Below, in pieces: positions 36,965 to 47,249 of a stretch of 47,957 nucleotides of DNA; position 1 is the stretch's first letter, and each line of letters starts with the position of its first letter. The stretch comes from Helochares maculicollis. Its lineage: Eukaryota; Arthropoda; Insecta; Coleoptera; Hydrophilidae. The DNA lies in assembly GCA_033557835.1 (NCBI GenBank), contig JAWQRO010000224.1:1-47957 (forward strand), read 5' to 3'. Below the pieces are notes generated by a model. The model made no database searches. It was not told where the DNA came from and saw only the letters and a program-made list of their open reading frames with translations. The translations under genes and the position numbers were made by a program.

Positions 36965-37330
36965 TGCAACCTCAGTTGATATACGAAAATGTACTTGCAG
37001 TTACATAATTGAGACTCTTAAAAAAGTCAAAGAGGACGATACGAATGTTTGAAATTTAAAGTCAATTTCAGAAGAAAAGCCGAAAGTAGCTTCGGTTGAC
37101 AATACTATAGACCAAGAGCAATTGAAATGGTTCGGATACATAATGAGAAGATAAGAGGACATGATAAACCAAAGGTCTTTCAGGGAAAAGGGACAAAAAC
37201 TTTGAGTGCAGACAGCGAAGATCGTGGTCAAAGGACCACCAAGTTGCAATAAAGAGTAGAAAACATTACTTGAAAGCTTAAATACAACTAGGTCAACACC
37301 GAAACGTACAAGAGTTTGGATTAAGTTCAA
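36965..37330 (+). mobile_element. LINE reverse-transcriptase C-terminal fragment
   Basis: The frame around 37115-37200 gives DQEQLKWFGYIMRR followed by a stop and EDMINQRSFREKGQKL. The block QL.WFGH..RM...R.PK.V....GKR..GRP is a signature just after the reverse-transcriptase domain of several insect non-LTR retrotransposons. Most of the element is missing or unrecognisable, and stops interrupt the frame. The clade cannot be told from this much sequence. Confidence 0.5.
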
Positions 37331-37604
37331 ATAATAATAATAATCAAAATTATATATCCATACAGAGTAAAGGAATATCAGTGTTGCTTGTCACATCGAA
37401 AGTTGTTCTATTAGCTACTGGGGGTTTTTATGTTTTTGTTGACAATGAGACTGCAATCGTACAAAAAGTTGAACAAAAATCTGCAAAAAATATCCGATTA
37501 TTACCCGGCCTCATTTTAGACATTTCCAAGTATGAAATGCGGATTTTAAAAGAAAAACAGCAGAATAATAAAAGTTGCTGTGTTTATAGTTTGTTTGTTC
37601 GATG

Positions 37605-37990
37605 ATTCTAATTTTTCTGGCAATTGGTGAATATGACCCTAGTTCTTCTTTTATTACGAACAATTCATAGCCGTTGTTTCACATTTTCATAGGAACCAAG
37701 GCGCTTCTCAGCAAGCTGTCCTTGCAAATAAGTGGTAATCGGAATAATTCTGGTGAGTATGCCGCATAGAGTGGAATTTCCTAGATGAGTTCTGACAATG
37801 TGTCCCGAACAGGTCTTATATGATGGAGCATTGTGATGAAGAAAAATGACTTTGTGTAACTTGTATCGTTTCCCAAGATGTTAACAGCTCATAAGAAACC
37901 ACACTAATTTGGCCCCACTAGACAAAATGTATCGTCTTAGGTTTATCAAAATAAATCCACTTTTCATCCCCGGTGACTATAAAATAAAAT
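37605..37990 (-). mobile_element. mariner transposase relic (catalytic domain)
   Basis: Reading the minus strand from about 37985 gives IVTGDEKWIYFDKPKTIHFV, so the first catalytic aspartate (GDEKW) is intact. SYELL follows. FLHHNAPSYK has His where the second aspartate is expected. DYHLFAR in another frame keeps the third aspartate. Then come LAEKRLGSYENVKQRL and INCQK-like C-terminal sequence. The helix-turn-helix N-terminus is absent upstream of 37990. The motif style (GDEKWIYFDNPKR, SYENVKKW) marks a lineage different from the neighbouring relic at 38.27-39.21 kb, which lies on the same strand about 280 bases away. Confidence 0.78.
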
Positions 37991-38264
37991 TAAAACTGCA
38001 AACATATGCTCTTTGTTCGGTATAAATTTCGACATACAAAACACAAAAAAAAACAACAGAATGCACGCCTTTATTTTAGTTTTCAGTTCTATCTCTAGCA
38101 TGTGTCAGAAATTTATTGATGCCCTAACCAAATGGCACAGTGTCGAATCATTATACCACTAACTGCATTGGTGCATATTGTTTGAAGTCTACATTTCGTA
38201 CTATATCTGGTAGCTCCTAGTAGAACTTGTTAGAAATTATAAATAGGATAACCAATAAAATAAC

Positions 38265-39210
38265 AACTTTTGGCAAAATTATTATTTATTCACCAACGTA
38301 GTTTCGTTCAATAGCAATAAAATCATTTCAACGCTACTCTAACATTTCAATATCGTTTTTAAAGAATGATTTATCTTTGATCGCAAAATAGATTTCTGTT
38401 TCGCCGCTCACTTCTGTATTTGAGCTTAAGCTCATTTACGAGAGCATTTTTTGAAGAATACCGTAAGTGTGGAAGTATATTTCGTGAAATTTCACCATGC
38501 TGGTGAAAGAACATTTCTTTCTTCCTTCTATGAGGATATTTTTCGGAATTTCCCTTTTCAATTCCATTTGCGTTTGCTACTAATGGTATAGATTTTTTAA
38601 GATTATGGTACGCCGGCCACTGTCTGACTTAAACTTGTAATGATGCAACCATGTTTCGGCAAAGCTTTACAGAAACAGATCTAATCAGCTATCAGAATCT
38701 TCGGTGCAATGTTTTTGGAGCAGTGTAAGCGGCACTCAATTTGAAAACAGTTCTCTTTTGAACAAATATTTATATGAAATGCATTCCACACGTTCCTTTG
38801 ATATATTTAAGGGATCAGTTATTTCGTGCAACTTCACTTTATGTTTTCCTTTATCACTACTCATTTTGCCCGACCAGAGCGTTCGACCATATCATTACAG
38901 CATTGTTTTAAATCCGCTTCTCAACGATATTGTTCGATGGAACAATACTAACTTAACGAAGTTTTGGCTTGAATGTATTTTACCATTAAAAAGTAATGCT
39001 CAATCAACACACGAATTTGCTTGAATCCATTGTTTTCAACATCACAAAAGTAACATTACTAAAACCGCTGTAGCTGGCAAACTAATGATCGGATTGTCAC
39101 GAAATATTGACAGGTATCATTTGAAGTTTGATGCCTACAAAGCATATGGATTTTTCATTAATGGCTCTCCCTTTATGGTATCGGATAGACTATTTATCCA
39201 ATGTGTTTAG
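38265..39210 (-). mobile_element. mariner-like element relic with 5' leader, mellifera-type
   Basis: The transposase begins near 39025 (QIRVLIEHYFLM) and continues on the minus strand as KVKLHEITDPL, FAETWLHHYK, KKEMFFHQHGEIS, GETEIYFAIKDKSFFKNDIE and IAIERNYVGE. These are the mariner blocks HTH, MDETWLHHY, VLFHQDNAP, AYFE.KDKSFYKNGIE and CIALEGNYVE. The first aspartate reads Ala (FAETW) and the second reads His (HQHGE). The third-aspartate block is deleted, so all catalytic residues are gone. The untranslated leader at 39045-39210 contains CAAACTAATGATCGGATTGT, which also occurs with small changes at 45612-45632, tying this copy to that relic. The exact ends are uncertain. Confidence 0.78.
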
Positions 39211-39640
39211 TAAACTCTTAATATATATCAGGCCACTTGTACATGTTGATACATATACTGACACACATACACACACACAGGTAGCAAGCAAAACATAAAC
39301 AAAATGCATTTAAAAACTCGGAAAATTTTGATTATAACAATTCATTACTAATATTTTTCAAGCACATCGACCTAAATTAAGGAGGAATAGTTCTTCTCTA
39401 AGTTGGGATATTTGGCCTCATGGTGTTATCCCACTTTGTTCTGTCACATGTAAGTAGTAGACAAAACGAAATATGACAGCGCGACACAATGAGATTACCA
39501 AGTATTTAATTTTAATGGTTTCTATTGGCTTCGTTAAAACAAGTTAAAGCGTTCCCTCAGATAACGACTACATCACTTTCGACATCGTGGAATATAGGCT
39601 TATATTTAATTAAAGCAAACTTAAAACGTTTGACAACCTA
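39211..39640. other. AT-rich non-coding stretch with CA run
   Basis: A short (CA)n-like run lies at about 39261-39281. Nothing else was recognised. Confidence 0.5.
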
Positions 39641-40440
39641 AAGCGCTATTAGTAGCATATAAGGGATGGAGCGGCGGCGGAGCTGGTGGCGGCAGCAGGA
39701 GTAAAAGAGGATTTTGCCCGCACATACCCACCAACTTATCACAACTTTGCTTGTGCTTTAATCATCATCGCGTCAACTTTCAAGTAACGGTTTACTTCCG
39801 CCCCACTCGCACTCGCCACCACTGTACCACCACCACCGCTCTACATCACTGGTAACGGTAACGGCGATGGAACATGACGACGGCAATTCCGCCACCACCA
39901 TTACATCACATCGCGCATCTGTTTAGGATTGTCAATTCCGGACCCAAATCTCCTCCAAATCAATATCCCATATACACTTGACATCCTAATCATTCGCTAA
40001 CCATCATGACGAATTTCGAACGAATTAGTGCATGGGGAATAAGACGAATACAAATCGGTAGCGATGTCGCTTGTCGCCTACCGCGCCATCTCTTCGCGCT
40101 TCTCTTCTCCTTGCTCGGATGGAAACAGCACTGGAACTTCGTGGTCCCACTTATTCCCGCATCTGATAACATTCGCGACGCAATTTCGACAACTCCAGAA
40201 CTCTAAATAAAATTAGCTTTAGCACTTCTATTGAATTGAAACTAGTTAGAATTTTAATTAGGGTATTTTACGCCGTCGTGTTTGTGCATTCACTGTCTTT
40301 TTTACATTTCCCTTGTTACGCTCTCGCTTTTGCATCCGTTTCTTGCATACCCCAACTTAAACATCCTATTTCAACGTCCGGCTTAAATATGTTACGTTCT
40401 GCGTTCAATTTTCAGGTTCTATTTTACTTTCACATATAGC
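39641..40440. other. GC-richer island, candidate conserved non-coding element
   Basis: This is the most contrasting island. It has a GGC/GGA-rich patch (about 39668-39700), a CCACCA-type patch (39815-39840), GGTAACGGTAACGGCGATGG near 39851-39870, and CpG-bearing sequence up to 40200. A thymine-rich but CpG-bearing tail runs to about 40430. Overlapping 60- and 66-codon frames on the two strands (39990-40172, 40006-40206) reflect low stop density rather than a recognised protein. Confidence 0.35.
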
Positions 40441-41569
40441 TAGTTAGTTATTACGCCCTGTTTCACACAAACTTGGAAAGAAAGAAAAGGGAGAGCGAAA
40501 TTTAACTGATTTATCCTATTTTTGCTAAAGTCATAAATTTCAGAATTCTAAAATTAGAATTTGTATAGTTGGCTGATTTTAAATGATTTAAATTCAAATT
40601 TTATATGAAGAGCCTCATTTTTACATTTTGTCGCATCTTTGCGTTTATAGGGCCTCTGAACCCTATTCGGTTCTATTCGGTGAGTAGCACGGTAGCACTT
40701 GAGGCGTCGAAGCAACTTTGATGCAATTTCTTTTGCAGCTGTTATACCAAAGAAAAAATGAACTAAACTTTAATTTGCTTTGAATAAGTACAATAAGTAG
40801 TTTTTTACATATAAATCAATTCATAATTAGCATGGTGTAGTTTTTGTAACCCAAAAAAAAATTGGAATAATTAATTTTGAAAATACCATGTTAAGCAAGT
40901 TTTGTATTATGAAATTCATTTCGTTCTATAGATATTTTCTAGATAAAGTGTTTTTCTCCATAAATTCATATTACAGAAAGCGAAAGCTGACAATGAATAT
41001 ATTCATATAGGAAGCTGATTGGTGTTTGTCAACCTCTTACATTGTGCAATTAAAAATGACGCAAATAATTGCAATTATTTTATGAAACTATTTTCTCTCT
41101 ACAATGCAAATTCGGCATTTTTAGGTGTTTCTCTTAATCTATTGTATTGCCGTTTTTTTCAAGAAAGTGGTAATTGGTCTTGAATTAATCGGTAATGTAA
41201 AGCAACAATTGTTCCGTTCTTGTGCGTATCATATTTGAAGCGTGCTCATTCATTAATGCACCTCCACTTGCAGGTGAATTCAAGGGCTACATTTTTGCAT
41301 TTATTTCATGAAAACATGGCCTCTGTCAGCTGTTTTAAAATTGTTAGCCCATATAATACATGTTTGTTGCTTGTCTATTCTATGGCCTCCTTAATTTAAA
41401 AGTTTTAAAATTAAGTAAATTGCACTTTCAGTGCTCAAATCGAGGCCGATTACTATTTTAGATATGAGCAAAATTACAAATCGATAGCTCTATTTTAATA
41501 AGTTTACCTAAAGAAATTTAAAATCGGTTTGGGTTACTAAGTGCTTCTGCTTCTTCTTTTTGTTTTGGC
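40441..41569. other. AT-rich non-coding stretch
   Basis: The short direct repeat CTATTCGGT (40663-40671 and 40673-40681) and GTAGCACGGTAGCAC right after it are the only structures noticed. No gene was recognised. Confidence 0.5.
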
Positions 41570-42290
41570 ATTATAGCGATAGTAACTATTTAGCCACTCC
41601 GGGGATGTTCAGACGGTGTCATCAGAGTGACTGTGTCTGGCTGATGCCATGGGAAATTTTCAGGATGAATTAAATTGAAATGGGAGTGGGTATTTTTACG
41701 TTAAGGGGGGACGTTACTAGGCTGCCAATATCTTCTCATAGTAACAAACAAAAATAAGATTTAAATTCCCTACATTCCCACAAGAACAGAGCAGCCAACT
41801 ACATTCTGTGCAGATACACGTGACTGCAGACATGGTTAGACCTAACCCGTAAGACAAACAATATCAAATCTCCCGAAAGAGTATTTTTAAATTTAAATCA
41901 AAAGAACTATCCGAAGGTAACAGCTTTGTCTGTCATAGAGTGTTTCCATAATGTTTGTCAGGAGACTATAGCTCTATCTTTGATATCACGCAGAAACTCA
42001 AAATGTACTTGATCAGGGTATTCCGAAGGGTCAAGTTCTAAACCTGCCTTAGCTAAAGAGTCGTCCTTCATTTTTGGGCACAACATAATGCTAGGAGTTC
42101 ACAGAAGAAAAGCATTGACGTTTCTATTATGTAATTCTAATCGCGAGATCCCACCGTAAAACAAGGCTTACCAAAGAGAGAAAAAACTCCCTTGGAATTA
42201 GTACATTCTTGATACTATTTCTGTCAACAATTTCCAACACATCCAGGATAGCATTGGCTTCTGAAGATGAAGGCTGCGAAGTACTTGCAG
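41570..42290 (-). mobile_element. LINE RNase H / 3' end relic
   Basis: On the minus strand from about 42270, SSEANAILDVLEIVDRNSIK and NVLIPREF resemble the start of a LINE-type RNase H domain (AEA.AIL.GLE, ..VLI.TDS). Further on CPKMKDDSLAKAGLELDP resembles the conserved GNE.ADSLAKAG block. A later CTECSWLLCSCGN resembles the cysteine-containing tail (C..E.ET..HLLC.C) of jockey-type elements. The order and spacing fit the 3' end of a jockey-like non-LTR retrotransposon, heavily frameshifted. A plus-strand 88-codon frame at 42267-42533 overlaps its edge and is probably incidental. Confidence 0.5.
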
Positions 42291-43139
42291 TGGTCTTTCA
42301 TGTCGCAGAACTGGATTTACATTTTTGTTATAAAAAATATCTTCCAAATGTTTGAATGTTTTCGTGTTTCCATAAACTTAGACGGCAAAATGTCAATATG
42401 GATTGATGGGCCCAAAAACCATCAAAACCTTGACATCGACTATTTAATGAGCGCAATGCATTCCAATGAATACACTTTGAATAATCAACAATATAAAAAA
42501 GAACATACATTTAAAATATCATCGAAAATTTGACCAAAAATAAAGAATACAAAGAACATGTGACTGCCTTAATTAAAACACAGCTATTTAAATAGATAGA
42601 AGCACTGCCACAACTGAAAATCTAAATCAGTGTAACAAGTTGCTTCTGAAAACATCTTCCATCATATTTTGCGCTACTAAATGTAAGGAAGTCATATAAC
42701 AAAATGTGGTGTTTATAAAATTGTTTGAATAAACGTTAAATATTAGTTTTTTTGTTATTAATTGAAATATACTTTAACATATTTTTTAAGTCAAGATAAA
42801 TTAAATGTAATTTTAGTTTTTTTTGAAAGTGAAATGCATACACAAAACATGAAAATATGAATTTTGTTTGAATGTTGCACTATTCTTATGTCGCGGTTAT
42901 GTAATTATTTATATCAACTAATAATGTTTATACAATACATGAGGGAACGTTAGGTGAAGACACTCTATGTTTTTTAAAAGTAGTGAAACAACACTATTTT
43001 ACATAGAATAATAAAATATATTGTCGTGTGGTCTTCTAAGATTCACCTTTCTTCTGAATTTGTAATTACCATTTTTTAAAATTAAATTTACATTTCGAGT
43101 TTGAAAATATTTAATTTGCTTAACTGAGATGGGTCTTAA
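42291..43139. other. AT-rich non-coding stretch
   Basis: No feature was recognised. It could include more of the LINE on the minus strand, but no RT motif such as YADD was found. Confidence 0.4.
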
Positions 43140-43500
43140 TTATCAACACCGAAAAAATTAAAATGTCAATTCCGCTTAAGACTACCCTCGGTTTGCTCGA
43201 AACCATTTTAAATGTAATTAACGTTTATCTCTCCCGTCATAATTACCTATTACCCCCGCAATAATTGTTTGTCTCTTTGAAATTAGCAGAAATTTTTCCA
43301 GTTTGCCTCGAAGCTACAGGCGCCTACTTTCAACTATCGGCTCTTCACATCGCCTCACGGGATTTGCCAGAATTAATTACAGTTAGTCAACAACAACAAA
43401 GTGCCTTTCCTGATAAGCTCACATGACCCTAAATATGAAAAATCTTAACGCCCGCCATTTACCCGCTCCATTTCGATGCAATGTCCCAATGTATCTTGTT
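43140..43500. other. less AT-rich island with homeodomain-type sites
   Basis: Mixed-composition sequence contains several TAAT-core words: GTAATTAACG near 43214, ATAATTACC near 43239 and GAATTAATTACAG near 43370-43382. It also has CCCTCGGTTTGCTCG near 43185 and CGCCCGCCATTTACCCGC near 43450. No coding match. It is a candidate enhancer-like element on composition and motif clustering only. Confidence 0.3.
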
Positions 43501-45269
43501 ACAAACACCGCGCCAAATTCATAAATCACATTGGGCTTTTGCCAGACAACCAAAGAAAATTTTCTACAGCATTAATAAAAATGTTTATGCCTTAATATGT
43601 ATGCACAGAATTTTTTATGTAATTGGAAAGCCTGCGTTTGTTCGTAAATTTTATCTAGTTATAAGAATATTAACACTTCTCACTTAATTATAATAATAGT
43701 GTTTGTTTTGTGATGTCGTGGTTCACTGTTAAATTTAAGTAGCTCCATATGTTTGAAGTGGTTTAATTCAGTTTATAGGTGGATCTATATTTAAAAATTT
43801 CTAATATAATCCTCTATGTATCACGAAGCTGTAACTATATCTTATTTAAATGTTTAATATCTCCTCATATTAGAAACGCAAGTGACCTTCGTAATATCAT
43901 TAATATATCTAAGTTATATATCCAATTAAAAAAGGCATTATTTTATGAACTAAGCAATTAATAAGATCCGTAGAATTTTTCGATAATCTTATACCCAAAA
44001 CACTGTAGACGCAAAAGTTGGAGTATTAGATCCCTTTTTACATCCACCTAATACTATACGAAATATAGTGAAGGAACAGTATTCCTATCATAAAAAAATT
44101 CGACCTCAAGATTTTGATAGATCTTCAGGTTTTGAGGGCCTCTGATTCCATTTTTGGCATTTTACTTTTTTGTGTGTATATGTGTGTATGCCTATGTGCG
44201 CTTATTAATCGTAGATCGGTATCAATTTTTGAGGCATGTAGGACCAACGAAAGTATCTTGCTGCCCACACTGTTACATAATCGTTACAAAACACTAAACA
44301 TTGTAAAATTTGCTATAACAAGTACTACCGCGTTATTTTGGGAAACCAGAAGTGGGACTGCATAATTTTAATTTATTTAGTTATGAATTTACGTTGTTAA
44401 ACTGGACCCGTATTTTACACCTTAAAATGGGACCCTATACTGAATGTTTTTACAAGCGTTCAGTTTTAGAGGCTACTTAAAAGTATACTTTTCTTTTATT
44501 TAAAATATGGTACATTACATAAAGATATATTAAAAATAGTTTTTACTGTTCTTAAAATACAAGATATTATACTTTACCTAAAGTTATATGAAAAATAGCA
44601 CTTTTTATATGTATTGAAAAAGAATCAAAAAAGTTGCTATGAACTTATTGTATTGTTGACTATGTGCCTTGAAGCATATGTAAATCATGAACATTTAAAA
44701 TTTCATTTTTATTTTTGCATCGTACGCAGGTTTTCATTGTTTAATTAATTAGATTCACAGGTACTTTTGCGCAGTACATACAATTTATATGGGAATATTG
44801 CGTGGAGATACTTAAGATTTGCGAAAAGTGAAAATACGTGTTAGATCATTTTTCAACACCTCATTAAGGAGTGGCTTAGAAGGAATGTCAATATTTCAAA
44901 AACTACTAATGATACAAAAGAGAAAATTCGTCAATGAATTTTTCCTAAAACTAAGCAGTTATGTAGTTCGTTATCCTTTTAACAACTACCAATGAAAGAG
45001 GAAGATAAAATACCTGAAATAAAGATTGCTCTGAGTAACGTTACGTTATCTTTAATCAAAACTCGCTCTTCTTTACTTATAAAATAGTCTCGTAGTCAAG
45101 ATTCATATTTTGATTGTCTTGAATGTTAGCTTGTTTGGTTGCCAGATAAAAAAATTCTTAAAGCATTAAGTTTTATATTTATTTTAGCCCTACCATTGGA
45201 CACTTTAGATATTTAAGAAGCTTTCCTGTTCCACAACTGTGGATCAGTTCAGTCTTACACAACGGCTGC
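43501..45269. other. AT-rich non-coding stretch
   Basis: No gene was recognised. A GT-rich patch (TGTGTGTATATGTGTGTATG at 44171-44190) is present. Confidence 0.5.
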
Positions 45270-45710
45270 TCACTCTGAACCAATAAAATATCAAGTTTTC
45301 GGCAAAATTCATCTTTATTTTTCAACATAGTCTTCTTCAAGAGCCATTTTAACATTATAACACTTCTCAAACAATTCTTGTAGAACGATTCATTTTTAGT
45401 TCCAAACCAGACCAGAAATGTTTGTACGACCGCCATTTCAGTAGCAAAGTACTTTGTCTCGATGTATTTGTGCTCGAATAACACGTTGCAAGTCATTGCT
45501 CGAATGATGTTTTTTCCCTTTTAAAAACTATGATAAATCAATGCACGTAATTTATGAAAAGTTCAATATCACAAAAATAGTGTCGCTTAAATTACTGTTT
45601 CTTGGAAACTAATGATCAGATTGTCATGAAATTTTAATAGCTATCGTCTGAAGAATCATATGGATTTTTTATTAGGTGAATCGTCTATGTGTTTATAAAT
45701 TTATCAGTAG
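45270..45710 (-). mobile_element. mariner relic, internally deleted, sibling of the 38.3-39.2 kb copy
   Basis: On the minus strand the transposase C-terminus is visible as GTKNESFYKNCL, then in a second frame KCYNVKMALEEDYVEK, matching the AKDKSFYKNGI...YNKCIALEGDYVEK block of mariners. The segment AACCAATAAAATATCAAG at 45279-45296 aligns with AACCAATAAAATAACAAC near 38250, and the leader at 45590-45680 aligns with 39050-39160. Nearly all of the transposase between the leader and the C-terminus is missing. This is therefore a deletion derivative consisting of the two outer parts of the element. A minus-strand 105-codon frame (45179-45496) runs through it. Confidence 0.65.
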
Positions 45711-45824
45711 ATGTGCTCTAAACTCACATTCATACTTTATAATTTAGTCCTTCCAAGTTTAGAAATTGGAATAACGAGGGTAAATCAACTACTATCCGAA
45801 ATATTTCAACTTTTAAATGTAATA

Positions 45825-46070
45825 CAAATATGAAACTTGTTTCGTCGTAGCACAAACTTCCTGTAACCCTCATAAAAAGGTTTTTGGCTAAGCTGCGAGC
45901 CAAGAATGAGCTGCTTCTTTCACAGATTCATTCCATCTACTATACATCTACGGCTTCTTTGTGACTTTGAATACACTAAAAAATTGGACAAAGCCTGCAC
46001 TATACACAGAATCAGTGAGTTCTTAAAAGTTTACTTTCTAAAGCGCTTTAACAGAATAGGCAGTAGGATG
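45825..46070 (-). mobile_element. outer mariner, C-terminal half (interrupted by inner mariner)
   Basis: From about 46068 downwards the minus strand reads HPTAYSVKAL, KVNF, ELTDSVYSAGFVQFFSVF, KVTKKP, RWNESVKEAAHSWLAAQPKT and FYEGYRKFVLRRNKFHICI in two frames. This corresponds to the mariner blocks after the second aspartate: PHTA, FE.L.HPPYSPDLAPSDFHLF, EVKEAVHSWLA.QPKTFF and GI.KLV.RW.KCI. The C-terminal half ends exactly where the inner plus-strand mariner begins. Its N-terminal complement lies on the other side of that insertion at 47250-47545. Confidence 0.68.
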
Positions 46071-47249
46071 TTCGAAGTGTGTTCAATAATTTTGAATTTT
46101 CGCGGGTTACGTATATTCGAATTTCAATTTTTTTGGGGCGTTAAGTTGGTACTCATGTCTCTTACTTATACCGACGTGTTTTGGCTCGTCTTCGATTTTC
46201 ACCTATTCAGAAAAATGGATCAAAGAACCTGTATCAAATTTTGTGTGAAACAAAAGCTACCTTGAACCCAAGCAACGTTTATCGGTGGTACAAAATGTTC
46301 TCAGAAGGCCGAGAAGATGTGAACGAGCACTTCAGCAACAGACGAAAACATTGATGAAGTGAAGAAAATGGTATTGGCCAATCGTCGAATCACCGTTAGA
46401 GAAGTTGCTGAGGACCTAGACATATCGATTGGCTCGTGCCATTGGATTTTTATCAATGAAATGGGCGAGACGGGTCGCCGCGAAATTCGTACCAAAATTG
46501 TTCAATTTCGACCAAAAACAGCTTCACTTGAAAATTGCTAATAAGCTGTTGGACTCTGTCCGCGACGACCCCAATTTGCTCGAGAGGGTCATAACTGGTG
46601 ACGAATGTTGGGTTTACGGTTATGACTTGGAAACCAAAGCTCAATCATCTCAATGGAAGCTGCCGCACAAACCAAGACCGAAAAAAGCGCGCCAAGTTCG
46701 GTCGACTGTGAAAGTTTTGCTTACCGCTTTCTTCGATTGCAGGAGCGTGGTGCATCGTAAGCTCTTGCCACAAGATAGAACGGTCAATAAGGAATATTAC
46801 CTGCAAGTTATGCACAATTTGCATAAAGCAATCTGCCAAAACGCCCGGATTTGTGGAAGAACAAAAACTGTTGCACCACAATAACGCTCTTGCTCACACA
46901 TCGTTGCTTATGCGCGACTTTTTGGCCAAAAACAACTAATGATGCCGCAGCCACCATATTCCCCAGATCTAGTCTCCTGTGACTTTTTCTTGTTCCCGAA
47001 AGTAAAGAGGCCCATGAAAGGACGACACTACGCTGATATTGACGAGATAAAGATGGCATCGAAGGAGGAGCTGAGCAAGATAAAGGAAAATGATATTTTT
47101 AAGTGCTTCGAAGATTGGAAAAAACATTGGCACAAGTGTAAAATATCTCATGGGGATTACTTTGAAGGGGACAAAATAGATATTCGTGAGTAAATAAATA
47201 ATTTTTGAAAAAACACAAAATTTGCGTTACTTTTTGAACACACCTCGTA
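46071..47249 (+). mobile_element. inner mariner element with both terminal repeats
   Basis: The left end begins TTCGAAGTGTGTTCAATAAT (46071-46090). The reverse complement of the right end (47230-47249) is TACGAGGTGTGTTCAAAAAG, with the shared core GTGTGTTCAA. TA forms the last two bases at the right; the left flank has diverged. The element is about 1.18 kb and contains one transposase pseudogene (46215-47193) ending 56 bases before the right end. It interrupts an older minus-strand mariner. Confidence 0.9.
46215..47193 (+). pseudogene. mariner transposase pseudogene (DD34D type)
   Basis: This is the best-preserved transposase in the window. It starts MDQRTCIKFCVK, after which part of the first helix-turn-helix is deleted. 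It resumes with TSATDENIDEVKKMVLANRR and ITVREVAEDLDISIGSCH. After a frameshift it continues KFVPKLFNFDQKQ, GDECWVYGYD (first aspartate present), KARQVRSTVKVLLTAFFD, TVNKEYYLQVM, LHHNNALAHTSLLMRDF (second aspartate replaced by Asn), PPYSPDLVSCDFFLFPKVKR (third aspartate present), CFEDWKKHWHKCKISHGDYF and the stop at 47191-47193. Several frameshifts near 46465 and 46850-46880 and a TAA near 46937 break it. High residue-level agreement with widespread insect mariners suggests this is one of the younger copies here. It is inactive as it stands. Confidence 0.92.
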
